Source: Nostoc sp. CMAA1605 (lineage in GTDB: Bacteria; Cyanobacteriota; Cyanobacteriia; Cyanobacteriales; Nostocaceae). Taken from it: a stretch of 64,000 bases of DNA. The first letter of the stretch is position 1. The number at the start of each line of letters is the position of its first letter. Position numbers and translations under genes: made by a program. Shown in pieces: positions 1 through 8,502 of this stretch. The notes under the pieces are model-generated. The model did not search any database and was not told the origin of the DNA. It saw only the letters and a list, made by a program, of their open reading frames with translations. The DNA lies in assembly GCF_021596505.1 (NCBI RefSeq), contig NZ_PJIZ01000011.1, positions 29,210 through 93,209 of the forward strand, in the 5' to 3' direction.

Positions 1-1
1 A

Positions 2-29
2 TTCAAAATTCAAAATTCAAAATTCAAAA
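2..29. repeat. Heptamer tandem repeat (TTCAAAA)x4
   Basis: Four perfect copies of TTCAAAA in direct tandem just upstream of cas4. Seven-base tandem repeats of this kind recur through the window and are typical of intergenic DNA in heterocystous cyanobacteria. Confidence 0.85.
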
Positions 30-63
30 TTAAGAAATTTAGATTTATATTGACTATGCGCTT

Positions 64-666
64 ATGACAGAAGACTACTTGCCCCTAGCGTATCTTAACG
101 CTTGGGAATATTGTCCACGCCGATTTTATTTGGAATATGTGTTGGGTGAAATGGAAGACAATGAACATATTATTTTAGGTCGCCATATTCACCGCAATGT
201 GAATGAAGAAACCACATTTCAAGAGGGAGAAACCCTAATTCATCAACAACAATGGGTGTGGAGCGATCGCCTAAAAGTTGCTGGTATTATTGATGCTGTG
301 GAAGAATGCGACGGTCAACTTATCCCAGTGGAATACAAAAAAGGCAAGATGGCACAGCATCTTAACGATCATTTTCAACTGTGTGCAGCCGCTTTGTGTT
401 TAGAGGAACGCACTGGACACACTATTACCTATGGTGAAATATTCTATCACGCTAACCGCAAAAGACAGACAGTAGCATTCACCCCAGAACTCCGGCAAAT
501 GACAGAACAGGCAATTTTACTAGCTCAACTTGCTGCCTATAAAGCTATGCCTGCACCAATTGACCACACCAAGAAATGTAAATCATGTAGTTTACAAAAT
601 ATTTGTCTACCTGTTGAAGTTAGGCAATTACAAAAATCCCATCTCTCCACAAGCGACGATTTTTAA
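64..666 (+). CDS. cas4: CRISPR-associated exonuclease Cas4
   Basis: A 200-aa RecB-type nuclease that works with Cas1-Cas2 in trimming and orienting new spacers. Visible features: an N-terminal cysteine in CPRRFYLEY (about residue 18), the nuclease core with D in GIIDAVEE followed by E and K in PVEYKKGK, a QLCAAALCLEE helix, and a C-terminal cysteine cluster KKCKSCSLQNICLP. The four cysteines fit the Fe-S cluster of the family. Length is usual for CRISPR Cas4. The ATG follows a heptamer repeat, so the link to upstream cas genes cannot be seen. It is followed after 31 bp by cas1, which makes an adaptation operon cas4-cas1-cas2. Confidence 0.95.
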   Translation: MTEDYLPLAYLNAWEYCPRRFYLEYVLGEMEDNEHIILGRHIHRNVNEETTFQEGETLIHQQQWVWSDRLKVAGIIDAVEECDGQLIPVEYKKGKMAQHLNDHFQLCAAALCLEERTGHTITYGEIFYHANRKRQTVAFTPELRQMTEQAILLAQLAAYKAMPAPIDHTKKCKSCSLQNICLPVEVRQLQKSHLSTSDDF

Positions 667-697
667 CCTCATTCACCAACTATTTCACATCTAATAT

Positions 698-1675
698 ATG
701 CCTATCCTCTACGTCACTCAAGCTGATGCTGTTTTGAGCAAGAATTATGAAGCCTTTAATATTGCTCTCAAACAAGAAGATGGTTCTTGGAAAAAACAAA
801 GTGTCCCAGCACAAACTGTAGAACAAGTAGTGTTAATGGGAAATCCCCAAGTTACAGGGGATGCTCTGATGTATGCTTTAGAATTGGGAATGCCAGTGCA
901 TTACCTATCTCACTTTGGTAAATATCTTGGGTCTGCACTTCCTGGTTCTTCCCGTAATGGTCAACTCCGATTAGCTCAGTATCAGGTATATCATGATCCT
1001 GTGCGGCGGTTGGAACTGGTGCAAACAATAGTAGCGGCTAAAATTCACAATCAATATCAAGTTTTGTACCGCCAAAATCAACGGGATAACCCCCTAAAAG
1101 AACGTAAAAATCAAGTTAAAAACCAGAAAACCATAGACCAAGTGAGAGGTATTGAAGGGTTAGCCGCCAAAGAATATTTTGCTTGCTGGCCGGATATGGT
1201 AGGAAAACAGTGGACTTTTAACGGCAGAAATCGCCGTCCACCCACAGATCCCGTCAATTCACTCCTCAGTTTCGCCTATGGTTTGTTGCGAGTGCAAGTA
1301 ACTGCGGCTGTTCATGTCACCGGTTTAGATCCATATATAGGATACCTCCACGAAGTACATCACGGTCAGCCTGCAATGGTACTCGATTTAATGGAAGAGT
1401 TCCGAGCTTTAATTGCCGATAATATTGTGCTGACTGTATTACATAAACGCGAAATTCAACCGCAAGATTTTGATGAAAGTTTAGGTGCTTATCGGCTGAA
1501 AGAAGCTGCTAAAAAATCATTTTTGCAAGCCTTTGAACGCAAAATGAAGGATGAGTTTAAGCATCCTGTTTTTGAATATCGATGCACTTATCGCCGCGCC
1601 ATAGAATTACAAGCCAGGTTACTCAGTCGTCATTTGCAAGAAGGAATTCCCTATAAAGCCTTGGCTTTACGTTAA
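698..1675 (+). CDS. cas1: CRISPR integrase Cas1
   Basis: A 325-aa Cas1 that catalyses spacer integration together with Cas2. The catalytic triad is recognisable: Glu153 in the IEGLAAKEYF segment, His218 in YLHEVHHG and Asp230 in VLDLMEEFR. Length is normal. Starts at an ATG 31 bp after cas4. The TAA stop lies in a TTAA that is also the left end of a MITE (1672-1833). Sequence and repeat style fit type I-D, but that subtype call is inference because no effector gene is in the window. Confidence 0.96.
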   Translation: MPILYVTQADAVLSKNYEAFNIALKQEDGSWKKQSVPAQTVEQVVLMGNPQVTGDALMYALELGMPVHYLSHFGKYLGSALPGSSRNGQLRLAQYQVYHDPVRRLELVQTIVAAKIHNQYQVLYRQNQRDNPLKERKNQVKNQKTIDQVRGIEGLAAKEYFACWPDMVGKQWTFNGRNRRPPTDPVNSLLSFAYGLLRVQVTAAVHVTGLDPYIGYLHEVHHGQPAMVLDLMEEFRALIADNIVLTVLHKREIQPQDFDESLGAYRLKEAAKKSFLQAFERKMKDEFKHPVFEYRCTYRRAIELQARLLSRHLQEGIPYKALALR

Positions 1676-1833
1676 GTAGAGCGACTAGAAAAAACCAAAC
1701 TATATTCAGCAATGCAAAAATCCTAAGATTCAGTTTGTAGTAAGGACTTTAGTCCTTTTCTATTCGCGCAGCCTCTCGGAGAGAACTAAAGTTCTCACTA
1801 CAAACCTTTCATTGTTTACCTTGTTCTACTTAA
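1672..1833. mobile_element. TTAA-flanked MITE, copy 1 (between cas1 and cas2)
   Basis: A 162-bp element with terminal inverted repeats TTAAGTAGAGC (left) and GTTCTACTTAA (right) and a large internal inverted repeat built on GTTTGTAGTAAGGACTTTAG and its complement ending CACTACAAAC. It is clearly homologous to the element at 5106-5248. It codes for nothing. The left TTAA contains the cas1 stop and the right TTAA is 2 bp before the cas2 ATG, so the TTAA is either the target duplication or the last bases of the inverted repeat. Its hairpin may affect read-through from cas1 to cas2. Confidence 0.85.
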
Positions 1834-1835
1834 TT

Positions 1836-2129
1836 ATGACCAAACTATTTTATCTGATCATTTACGACCTGCCAGACAATAAAGCAGCAAATAAACGCCG
1901 CACGCGGTTGCATAAAATGCTTTCTGGTTACGGCAAATGGACGCAATACAGTGTATTTGAGTGTTTTTTAACAGCAGTCCAATTTGCTACACTACAAACA
2001 AAAGTCGAAAAACTCATCAAACCTGAAGAGGATTCTGTACGAATATACGTACTCGATGCGGGCGCAGTGAAAAGAACTATTACATATGGTTCAGAAATAC
2101 CTCGACAAGAACAAGTTATAGTCTTATGA
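1836..2129 (+). CDS. cas2: CRISPR-associated protein Cas2
   Basis: A 97-aa Cas2 that forms the adaptation complex with Cas1. The first beta strand FYLIIYDLPDN carries the conserved Asp. The reading frame is open from a TTG at 1812, but the first 8 codons of that version fall inside the MITE and read hydrophobic non-conserved residues, so the ATG at 1836 (MTKLFYLIIYD) is chosen. Length and fold pattern are usual (ferredoxin-like, basic middle part KRRTRLHKMLSGYG). It is followed by the CRISPR leader. Confidence 0.94.
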   Translation: MTKLFYLIIYDLPDNKAANKRRTRLHKMLSGYGKWTQYSVFECFLTAVQFATLQTKVEKLIKPEEDSVRIYVLDAGAVKRTITYGSEIPRQEQVIVL

Positions 2130-2349
2130 TGGGTTTATTAACTTGATGTTTGACCAGTCGAAGCGGGGTCAAAAACCCCAGTGATTCGTCAAAATCGCCA
2201 GAACCTTGACAACATAATAATTACAGCGTTTCGATAGTTCGGGAAGTTGCGAATTACTCGCAATAAGGTGGGCTGAAATCGACCTAATTTTGCGACTCGT
2301 CAAAATGCTTCCCAGGAAGCTTGCTCTATATAAGTTTCAGTACCGAGCA
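2130..2349 (+). promoter_or_regulatory. CRISPR leader
   Basis: A 220-bp non-coding stretch between cas2 and the first repeat. It holds a small hairpin GGGGT-CAAAA-ACCCC (2165-2179) that could end the cas transcript, a TTGACA box (2206-2211), a TATATAA box (2327-2333) about 17 bp before the first repeat, and a direct repeat TCGTCAAAAT at 2186-2195 and 2297-2306. It is taken as the leader because the degenerate repeat is at the opposite end of the array. Confidence 0.7.
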
Positions 2350-3652
2350 GTTTCCATCAACCTTTTCCCCGCAAGGGGACTGAAACCTGAATAGTTCATG
2401 CTATTAAGTGAAAAGTTTTATTTGGAAGTTTCCATCAACCTTTTCCCCGCAAGGGGACTGAAACCTTTGAATTCTTGAACTCTAGACTTGAGCCGTTTTA
2501 GTTTCCATCAACCTTTTCCCCGCAAGGGGACTGAAACTTTACCCAGGCGATTGATGCTGTTTATGAGGAAAAAGTTTCCATCAACCTTTTCCCCGCAAGG
2601 GGACTGAAACGTTGCATCTGTTTCAGTTTCTAGAATGCTGTAAGGTAAGTTTCCATCAACCTTTTCCCCGCAAGGGGACTGAAACGAGTAGACTTTGTAA
2701 CTGGAGAATTACAACTAACCTCAGAAGTTTCCATCAACCTTTTCCCCGCAAGGGGACTGAAACATCACTCAAGAAATCTTTGTTTAGCCACCAAATCCAA
2801 GGCGCGTGTTTCCATCAACCTTTTCCCCGCAAGGGGACTGAAACTTCTTGATCTCTGGTTTTGTTCGTTATAGCTTTGGACTGTTTCCATCAACCTTTTC
2901 CCCGCAAGGGGACTGAAACCTACCTGAAGCCAACTGGATAGTAGCAGATGCACTGTTTCCATCAACCTTTTCCCCGCAAGGGGACTGAAACACGTACAAA
3001 CGCTTCCATTAACTACGAAGCATACTCGTTTCCATCAACCTTTTCCCCGCAAGGGGACTGAAACCCCTATGCAACCCGGCAATCTACCTTGCCCAATAGT
3101 TTCCATCAACCTTTTCCCCGCAAGGGGACTGAAACGTTTCTTTAGAGTCATCTAAAGCAGTTTCAGATAAATCGCGTTTCCATCAACCTTTTCCCCGCAA
3201 GGGGACTGAAACTCTCACTGGACTCCGCCACCATGCAGAGATCCCAAGGTTTCCATCAACCTTTTCCCCGCAAGGGGACTGAAACATCCCTTTGAATACG
3301 GAAAGTCTGATAGATATGTATTGTTTCCATCAACCTTTTCCCCGCAAGGGGACTGAAACCTCCCTACGATATTGTCGTCAGACGCAAAGGACACAGTTTC
3401 CATCAACCTTTTCCCCGCAAGGGGACTGAAACCTCTTTTCCTCCTTCCAACTCTTTGCCTTCCGTCCAGTTTCCATCAACCTTTTCCCCGCAAGGGGACT
3501 GAAACAGGAATTAACGTTAGCTACTTTATTTGGCAAAATGTGTTTCCATCAACCTTTTCCCCGCAAGGGGACTGAAACACTATTTGAGGACTGCTGGCTA
3601 CAGCGAAAGCGATCCGTTTCCATCAACCTTTTCCCCGCAAGGGGAATAAAAC
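2350..3652 (+). CRISPR. CRISPR array, 18 repeats of 37 nt and 17 spacers
   Basis: The repeat begins GTTTCCATCAACC, has a palindromic TTCCCC-GCAA-GGGGA core, and ends GGGGACTGAAAC. Repeats start at 2350, 2428, 2501, 2574, 2649, 2727, 2808, 2883, 2955, 3028, 3099, 3176, 3249, 3323, 3396, 3469, 3542 and 3616. All are identical except the last, which ends GGGGAATAAAAC. Spacers are 34 to 44 nt, mostly 36. No spacer repeats another by eye. The ending ACTGAAAC would be the crRNA 5' handle after Cas6 cleavage below the hairpin. The 37-nt length and GGGACTGAAAC end resemble known cyanobacterial I-D arrays; the subtype is inferred. Confidence 0.98.
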
Positions 3653-3844
3653 CAATCCTTGACTAGATGTTATCTCCGAGAAAAATTGCATTTTTGCGGT
3701 AGAGTTGCAATTTATGACACCCATCTGCAAAAATGAGAAGAATATGAAAAATATCTAGTAACAAAACTACTGCCTGTGAAACTTGACTCTGCACCTGTAA
3801 TCCTAACTGGCGTATCTGCGTCTAAGAACCAGCCAGCATTAACA
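3653..3844. other. Intergenic region after the array
   Basis: The spacer-free trailer (from 3653) has no clear ORF. It includes the possible 5' extension of the next gene (GTG at 3776). An AT-rich stretch around 3715-3765 may hold the promoter for the transporter pair. No terminator was identified. Confidence 0.4.
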
Positions 3845-4195
3845 ATGACTACCGAATCTAGCACAATGGAAACGATTCAGCCTGTAGTTAGTGCTGAGAG
3901 CCAGAAAAAACAAGATTCACCACTTATTGTTTTCGCTACTACTTTTATTACGATTTTTCTCGCGGAAATTGGCGATAAAACCCAACTCTCAACTTTATTA
4001 ATGAGTGCAGAATCCCATGCACCTTGGGTAGTATTTCTCGGTTCTGCATCTGCACTGATTACCACCAGCTTATTAGGCGTATTGTTAGGTAGTTGGATTT
4101 CTAAAAAATTCAGTCCCAAAATTCTAGACAAATCAGCCGGAATCATGCTGCTTTTCGTCTCCGTCATGCTGTTCTGGGATGTATTACAAGGTTAA
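3845..4195 (+). CDS. Gdt1/TMEM165 (UPF0016) family cation transporter, subunit 1
   Basis: About 116 aa from the ATG at 3845; the frame is open from a GTG at 3776, which would add 23 unconserved residues. It has the family signature E-x-G-D-K-[ST] as AEIGDKTQLSTLLMSA, flanked by three hydrophobic segments (LIVFATTFITIFLAEIG, PWVVFLGSASALITTSLLGVL, SAGIMLLFVSVMLFWDVL). This is one repeat unit; larger homologues carry two. The next gene supplies the second unit, so the pair probably forms a heterodimeric Mn2+/Ca2+ exporter of the plasma or thylakoid membrane. Substrate is inferred from the family. Confidence 0.85.
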   Translation: MTTESSTMETIQPVVSAESQKKQDSPLIVFATTFITIFLAEIGDKTQLSTLLMSAESHAPWVVFLGSASALITTSLLGVLLGSWISKKFSPKILDKSAGIMLLFVSVMLFWDVLQG

Positions 4196-4237
4196 TCTTT
4201 CCCATTCCCCATTCCCTATCCCCCCTTCCCCAATATT

Positions 4238-4549
4238 ATGGATTGGCATCTTTTAGGACTGAGTTTTATTACAGTATTTATTTCCGAGTTAGGCGACAAA
4301 AGCCAACTAGCGGCGATCGCACTTTCTGGGCGTGGTCAATCTGTGCGTGCGGTTTTCTTTGGGAGTGCGGCGGCGTTACTCTTGGCTAGTTTCTTGGGTG
4401 CATTAGCTGGGGGTGCAGTTGCAGAGGTACTCCCCACCCGTTTATTAAAAGCGATCGCGGCTGTAGGTTTTGCGGTTCTGGCTGTGCGGCTATTATTCTT
4501 TAATAATGAAGAATCGTCAGATACTGAGCAGACTCCTGAAAATCTGTAG
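4238..4549 (+). CDS. Gdt1/TMEM165 (UPF0016) family cation transporter, subunit 2
   Basis: 103 aa, with the same signature as its neighbour: SELGDKSQLAAIALSG. Three hydrophobic segments. It starts with ATG at 4238, 42 bp after the first subunit, the gap being a short run of CCCCATT-type heptamers. The acidic residues of the two ExGDK motifs would face each other to make the ion site in a heterodimer. The tail (NNEESSDTEQTPENL) is acidic and likely disordered. Confidence 0.85.
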   Translation: MDWHLLGLSFITVFISELGDKSQLAAIALSGRGQSVRAVFFGSAAALLLASFLGALAGGAVAEVLPTRLLKAIAAVGFAVLAVRLLFFNNEESSDTEQTPENL

Positions 4550-4554
4550 CTGTA

Positions 4555-5079
4555 ATGCTAATTCCCCAACTTGCGACACCCCGCTTAATTTTACGGGCAT
4601 TTAAACAGCAAGACTTCGACGCTTACGCCGATATGTGCGGAGATTCCGAAGTGATGCGTTATATCGGCTATGGTAAACCTTTATCCCGTGAGGAATCATG
4701 GCGCAATCTAGCAATGATGCTGGGACATTGGCAATTGCGGGGTTATGGAATGTGGGCGGTTGAGGAAAAATCCAGTGGCGAAATGATTGGTAGAATCGGC
4801 TATTGGCAACCGGAAGACTGGCCGGGACTAGAAATTGGCTGGTCTTTGCGGCGACAATTTTGGGGTTTGGGCTATGCTACCGAAGGTGCAAAGGCGGCGA
4901 TGGCTTACGGCTTTGAAAATTGGGGAATAACCCAGTTAATCAGCTTAATTCGTCCTGAAAATCAAGCCTCTAGACGGGTAGCGGAAAAAATAGGCGAAAA
5001 GTTGCAGAGTTCGATTACTCTTCTGGGTGGAGAAGCTTTACTTTACAGCATTAACAAGGAAGATTTTCACAAAATATAG
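4555..5079 (+). CDS. GNAT N-acetyltransferase, RimJ/RimL type
   Basis: 174 aa. The opening TPRLILRAFKQQDFDAYADMCGD is typical of the RimJ/RimL group, and the acetyl-CoA loop region is RRQFWGLGYATEGAKAAMAYGF. Later ENQASRRVAEKIG is the conserved alpha-4/beta-7 part. It acetylates an amino group, but the substrate cannot be told. ATG lies 5 bp after the stop of the transporter subunit, so it is probably co-transcribed. Followed by a MITE. Confidence 0.85.
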   Translation: MLIPQLATPRLILRAFKQQDFDAYADMCGDSEVMRYIGYGKPLSREESWRNLAMMLGHWQLRGYGMWAVEEKSSGEMIGRIGYWQPEDWPGLEIGWSLRRQFWGLGYATEGAKAAMAYGFENWGITQLISLIRPENQASRRVAEKIGEKLQSSITLLGGEALLYSINKEDFHKI

Positions 5080-5105
5080 GTATTTAAGCCCCCAGATGTT
5101 CTTTC

Positions 5106-5248
5106 TTAAGTAGAACGACTTGAAAAAACCAAACTATGTGAAGTAATGTAAAAAGATTGGTATCTAGTTTGTAGTAAGGACTTCAGTCCTTATTAGAGGA
5201 CTAAAGTCCTCACTACAAACCTTGAATTATCTACACCGTTCTACTTAA
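5106..5248. mobile_element. TTAA-flanked MITE, copy 2
   Basis: 143 bp, homologous to 1672-1833. Ends are TTAAGTAGAACG and CGTTCTACTTAA, a perfect inverted repeat. Inside, TTTGTAGTAAGGACTTCAG and its partner CACTACAAAC make a long hairpin. It lies between two convergent genes; the right TTAA contains the stop codon of the minus-strand Bax1-like gene. It may act as a bidirectional terminator. Confidence 0.85.
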
Positions 5249-6459
5249 TCAATGACTGCTAACACAGACTTGGGTAGTAATTTATCTTTAAACCAAATAA
5301 TTCTGGCTGGCACATTATCTAATTTAATACCGGCTTTTTCTAAATTCAATCTTTCGGAAATAGCCAAAATTAAGTTATCACAACCAGAACGCCGCACTTG
5401 AGAAAACTTTTTCTGTAAATATTCTGGTCGCCAATATCCAACTATTTCTAATAAAAATTCCCGTCCATCGGGATGCACTAAGCGAAAATCGGGAATCATC
5501 ACACTCCCAGGAATAGGGATTAAATCAACTTCTCTCTCTAATACCCAGTCGGTTTTCATCGCATCCCATTTATCAGCGAAGGATGCTTCTAACATACTGT
5601 CGTAGGGCTTACCTTTGGAGTAATGGGAAACTAAACCACATTCAGAATTCAGGGTAAATCTGCCAGTCCGCCAAGTATCTGTATAAACATCACGGGTTTG
5701 TAAGGTGGCGGCGAGACTCCATTTGGTAACATGAAGTAAGGCGGGAATTAATTTAGCGATCGCTAATCCGTAGCGTGTACTCGGAGTAAATAAACTCGTC
5801 GGCCCGTCTACCGTAATTGTAAAGCCGTGGTCAGCATCACCTTCGATATAAGCCATTAATTGAAACAATTTCAAATAGCGAAATAGCAGCTTATATTCTC
5901 CTGGAACATTGCGATGGGCATTTAATATTAATTTACTCGCTTTATAAAATATCCCCTGCACTTGCGATAAATTATATCGATTAATTAAATCTACACCTGT
6001 AGGTGTGTCAAAGTTGGTGAGGATTCTATTTTCAACTAAGTCAGCATAGAGTCCATCATGGACTTGTTGCGGTAAGATTTCCCGTTCTAATTCTTGGGTT
6101 AATTCATCGGCAATTTTCACCAATGTCATTTGAGTTGATTCTCGACTCGGTGGAGATTTCGCTGCTAAGGCGAACACCCTTTCTCTTAACATTGGTGGTT
6201 CTAGGGGACTTACTACTTCAAAAGTACAAAAATTGCTTTTAATAATGTAAGCTAAACCCCGCTTGACTCGATAATCTGTAGCATCACCTTCTAAGTCTAA
6301 AAGTTGACGCTCAAGTTCACCTTGAGTTTTACCCAAAGCTGACTGAAAACAATTGATTAACTCGTTAGCTAACTCTAAATTTTTCGTGTCAATTTTCAGT
6401 CTCTTGGGAATGATTTCTTCGCCGTTTAGACGGTGGCTGAGTAGTTCTGTAGGTAGCAT
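5245..6459 (-). CDS. Bax1-like nuclease (DUF790 family)
   Basis: 404 aa. It opens with MLPTELLSHRLNGEEIIPKRL, typical of DUF790 proteins, and ends with a PD-(D/E)xK-like nuclease core: SVMIPDFRLVHPDG followed by EFLLEIVGYW, supplying the acidic residues. In archaea Bax1 binds the XPB helicase and cuts DNA bubbles. Here the gene starts inside the end of the XPB gene (71-bp overlap), which argues for translational coupling and a helicase-nuclease complex in repair or defence. The stop codon lies in the end of a MITE. Confidence 0.8.
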   Translation of the reverse strand: MLPTELLSHRLNGEEIIPKRLKIDTKNLELANELINCFQSALGKTQGELERQLLDLEGDATDYRVKRGLAYIIKSNFCTFEVVSPLEPPMLRERVFALAAKSPPSRESTQMTLVKIADELTQELEREILPQQVHDGLYADLVENRILTNFDTPTGVDLINRYNLSQVQGIFYKASKLILNAHRNVPGEYKLLFRYLKLFQLMAYIEGDADHGFTITVDGPTSLFTPSTRYGLAIAKLIPALLHVTKWSLAATLQTRDVYTDTWRTGRFTLNSECGLVSHYSKGKPYDSMLEASFADKWDAMKTDWVLEREVDLIPIPGSVMIPDFRLVHPDGREFLLEIVGYWRPEYLQKKFSQVRRSGCDNLILAISERLNLEKAGIKLDNVPARIIWFKDKLLPKSVLAVID

Positions 6460-7942
6460 TTCCCTGGTTATTCTCTGGTGATTTATCGACTACATAATTA
6501 ATTTCTAATTGTTCGGCAGCTTTAGCGACTTCTCCCTTACCACTGCCGTAAACTACTTTTAAATTCGCTTTTTTATCTTCACCCCGTCGCCTTGCTGATG
6601 TATTTTCTTCGCTGGTATCTTCGGCTATAACTTCGTACAGAATTGCTTGTTTATCTGCAATATTTCCCTTCCGTAAAACTCTCCCCAAGCGTTGAATATA
6701 TTCTCTAGTTGAACCAGTCCCCGATAAAATAATCGCCACGGAAGCGGCGGGAACGTCAACACCTTCATTTAAAACATGGGAAGCCACCAAGGTATTATAT
6801 TCACCTTCCCGAAATTTAGTTAAAATTTCATGGCGTTCTTTAACTGCGGTTTGATGGGTAATGGCGGGAATTAATAAGTCTTGGGAAATTTTGTAAACTG
6901 TGGCATTATCAGCCGTAAAAATTAAAATTCTTTCGGGATAATGTTTGGCGAGTAAATTAGCTAAAATGCGTAACTTACCATCAGTGCCGAGAGCAATTTC
7001 TTTGGCTTCGCGGTGTGCTAACATGGCTCTACGTCCAGATTGCGATCGCGCGCTCATCTGCACAAACATTTGCCAACCTTGAATACTTCCCAAAGAAATC
7101 TTTGCTTGACGCAAAAAATCATTGCGAATTTGAACTAATTCATTGTATCTTTCCCGTTCATGCTGTGATAATTTCACCTTAATCTGCACTATTTCGTGTT
7201 CTGCTAACGCCTTCCCAGCTAAATCTTCGGCACGTTTGCGATAAACTTCTTGCCCAATTAAAATATTTAAATCTGCGTGTTTCCCATCGGTGCGTTCTGG
7301 CGTGGCTGAGAGTCCTAAACGATAGGGTGCGATCGCATATTCGGCAATGACGCGGTTAAAATCTGTAGGTAAGTGATGGCACTCATCAAAAACAATCAAA
7401 GCATATTTATTCCCCAAAGCTTCGGCGTGAATGGCTGCACTGTCATAGGTGGCGACTAAAATCGGCGTTTTATCCCGCGAACCACCCCCCAATAAACCCA
7501 CCTCCGCATCAGGAAACGCCGATACCAAATGAGCATACCACTGGTGCATTAAATCTAGAGTCGGCACAACAATTAGAGTCGTGCGGGGTGTAGACTGCAT
7601 CGCCATTTGCGCCAAATAAGTCTTCCCCGCCGCCGTAGGTAAAACAACTACCCCCTGTCTTCCCGCCAGTTTCCAAGCTGCTAAAGCTTCACTTTGATGG
7701 GGATAAGGTTGCATTTCTAGACTCGCTACCAAGTCCACAGGATAAAATTCTTTAGCTTCATCGATAAAGTCAACATCTTCCGCTTGCAGTGCTTCCACCA
7801 CAGCACGATATTTCATTCCTGGAATGCGGAATTTTTCGACTCTATCATCCCAAGTAGCATAATCCATCCAAGCTTTACCCCGTGGTGGTGGATGTAAAAT
7901 TAATGTGCCGCGATCAAACGTTAAGGTGGGAATACGAGCCAT
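6389..7942 (-). CDS. XPB/Rad25-like superfamily 2 DNA helicase
   Basis: About 517 aa from the ATG at 7942 (MARIPTLTFDRGTL). The frame opens at 7999, but the extra 19 residues are not conserved in style. Motifs: Walker A LPTAAGKTYLAQ, Walker B VFDECHHLP, SAT LGLSATPERTDGK, motif VI IQRLGRVLRKG. The short N-terminal damage-recognition-like part and helicase order match bacterial and archaeal XPB. It unwinds or pumps DNA with ATP. Its partner is the overlapping Bax1-like nuclease. C-terminal tail is basic and probably disordered (KRRRNHSQETEN). Confidence 0.85.
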   Translation of the reverse strand: MARIPTLTFDRGTLILHPPPRGKAWMDYATWDDRVEKFRIPGMKYRAVVEALQAEDVDFIDEAKEFYPVDLVASLEMQPYPHQSEALAAWKLAGRQGVVVLPTAAGKTYLAQMAMQSTPRTTLIVVPTLDLMHQWYAHLVSAFPDAEVGLLGGGSRDKTPILVATYDSAAIHAEALGNKYALIVFDECHHLPTDFNRVIAEYAIAPYRLGLSATPERTDGKHADLNILIGQEVYRKRAEDLAGKALAEHEIVQIKVKLSQHERERYNELVQIRNDFLRQAKISLGSIQGWQMFVQMSARSQSGRRAMLAHREAKEIALGTDGKLRILANLLAKHYPERILIFTADNATVYKISQDLLIPAITHQTAVKERHEILTKFREGEYNTLVASHVLNEGVDVPAASVAIILSGTGSTREYIQRLGRVLRKGNIADKQAILYEVIAEDTSEENTSARRRGEDKKANLKVVYGSGKGEVAKAAEQLEINYVVDKSPENNQGNATYRTTQPPSKRRRNHSQETEN

Positions 7943-8016
7943 TAGACATTGGTAATCATACACTGAGGACTGCAAGCATTTTACATCGCCACCACGCAAA
8001 ACCTTATATCTCTCTA

Positions 8017-8362
8017 GTCATTAGTCATTAGTCATTAGTCATTAGTCAACACTCAGCACTCAGCACTCACCACTCAGCACTCACCACTCACCACTCACCA
8101 CTCAACACTCAGCACTCAGCACTCAGCACTCACTACTCACTACTCAGCACTCACCACTCAGCACTCACTACTCAGCACTCAGCACTCAGCACTCACCACT
8201 CACCACTCACTACTCAGCACTCAACACTCACCACTCACCACTCACCACTCACCACTCACCACTCAACACTCAACACTCACCACTCACCACTCACTACTCA
8301 CTACTCACCACTCAGCACTCACCACTCAGCACTCATTACTCAGCACTCAGCACTCACCACTC
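8017..8362. repeat. Long mixed heptamer repeat tract
   Basis: About 345 bp made almost wholly of 7-bp units. It opens with CATTAGT units and continues with about 40 units of CACTCAC, CACTCAG, CACTCAA and CACTACT type. Non-coding, between the divergent XPB and kinase genes. It belongs to the class of short tandemly repeated sequences known from heterocystous cyanobacteria. Confidence 0.9.
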
Positions 8363-8502
8363 CTGATTCAGCCTTTAGACAGATTTACAAAGAAGAACGT
8401 CAAATTGGCATTTAATCTATGCAAAATTAGTGTGGAGCGATCGCATTTTCTCACCTATTTTGGGAATAATGCTCTAGCTAGAGGCACAAAGGAGAGGCCA
8501 CC

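Noticed and set aside
2612..3575. Open frames on both strands across the CRISPR array
   Set aside because: They are translations of the 37-nt repeats and spacers; no start signals and no protein-like composition.
7943..7999. 19-residue N-terminal extension of the XPB gene
   Set aside because: Not conserved in style; the ATG at 7942 gives the typical XPB start.
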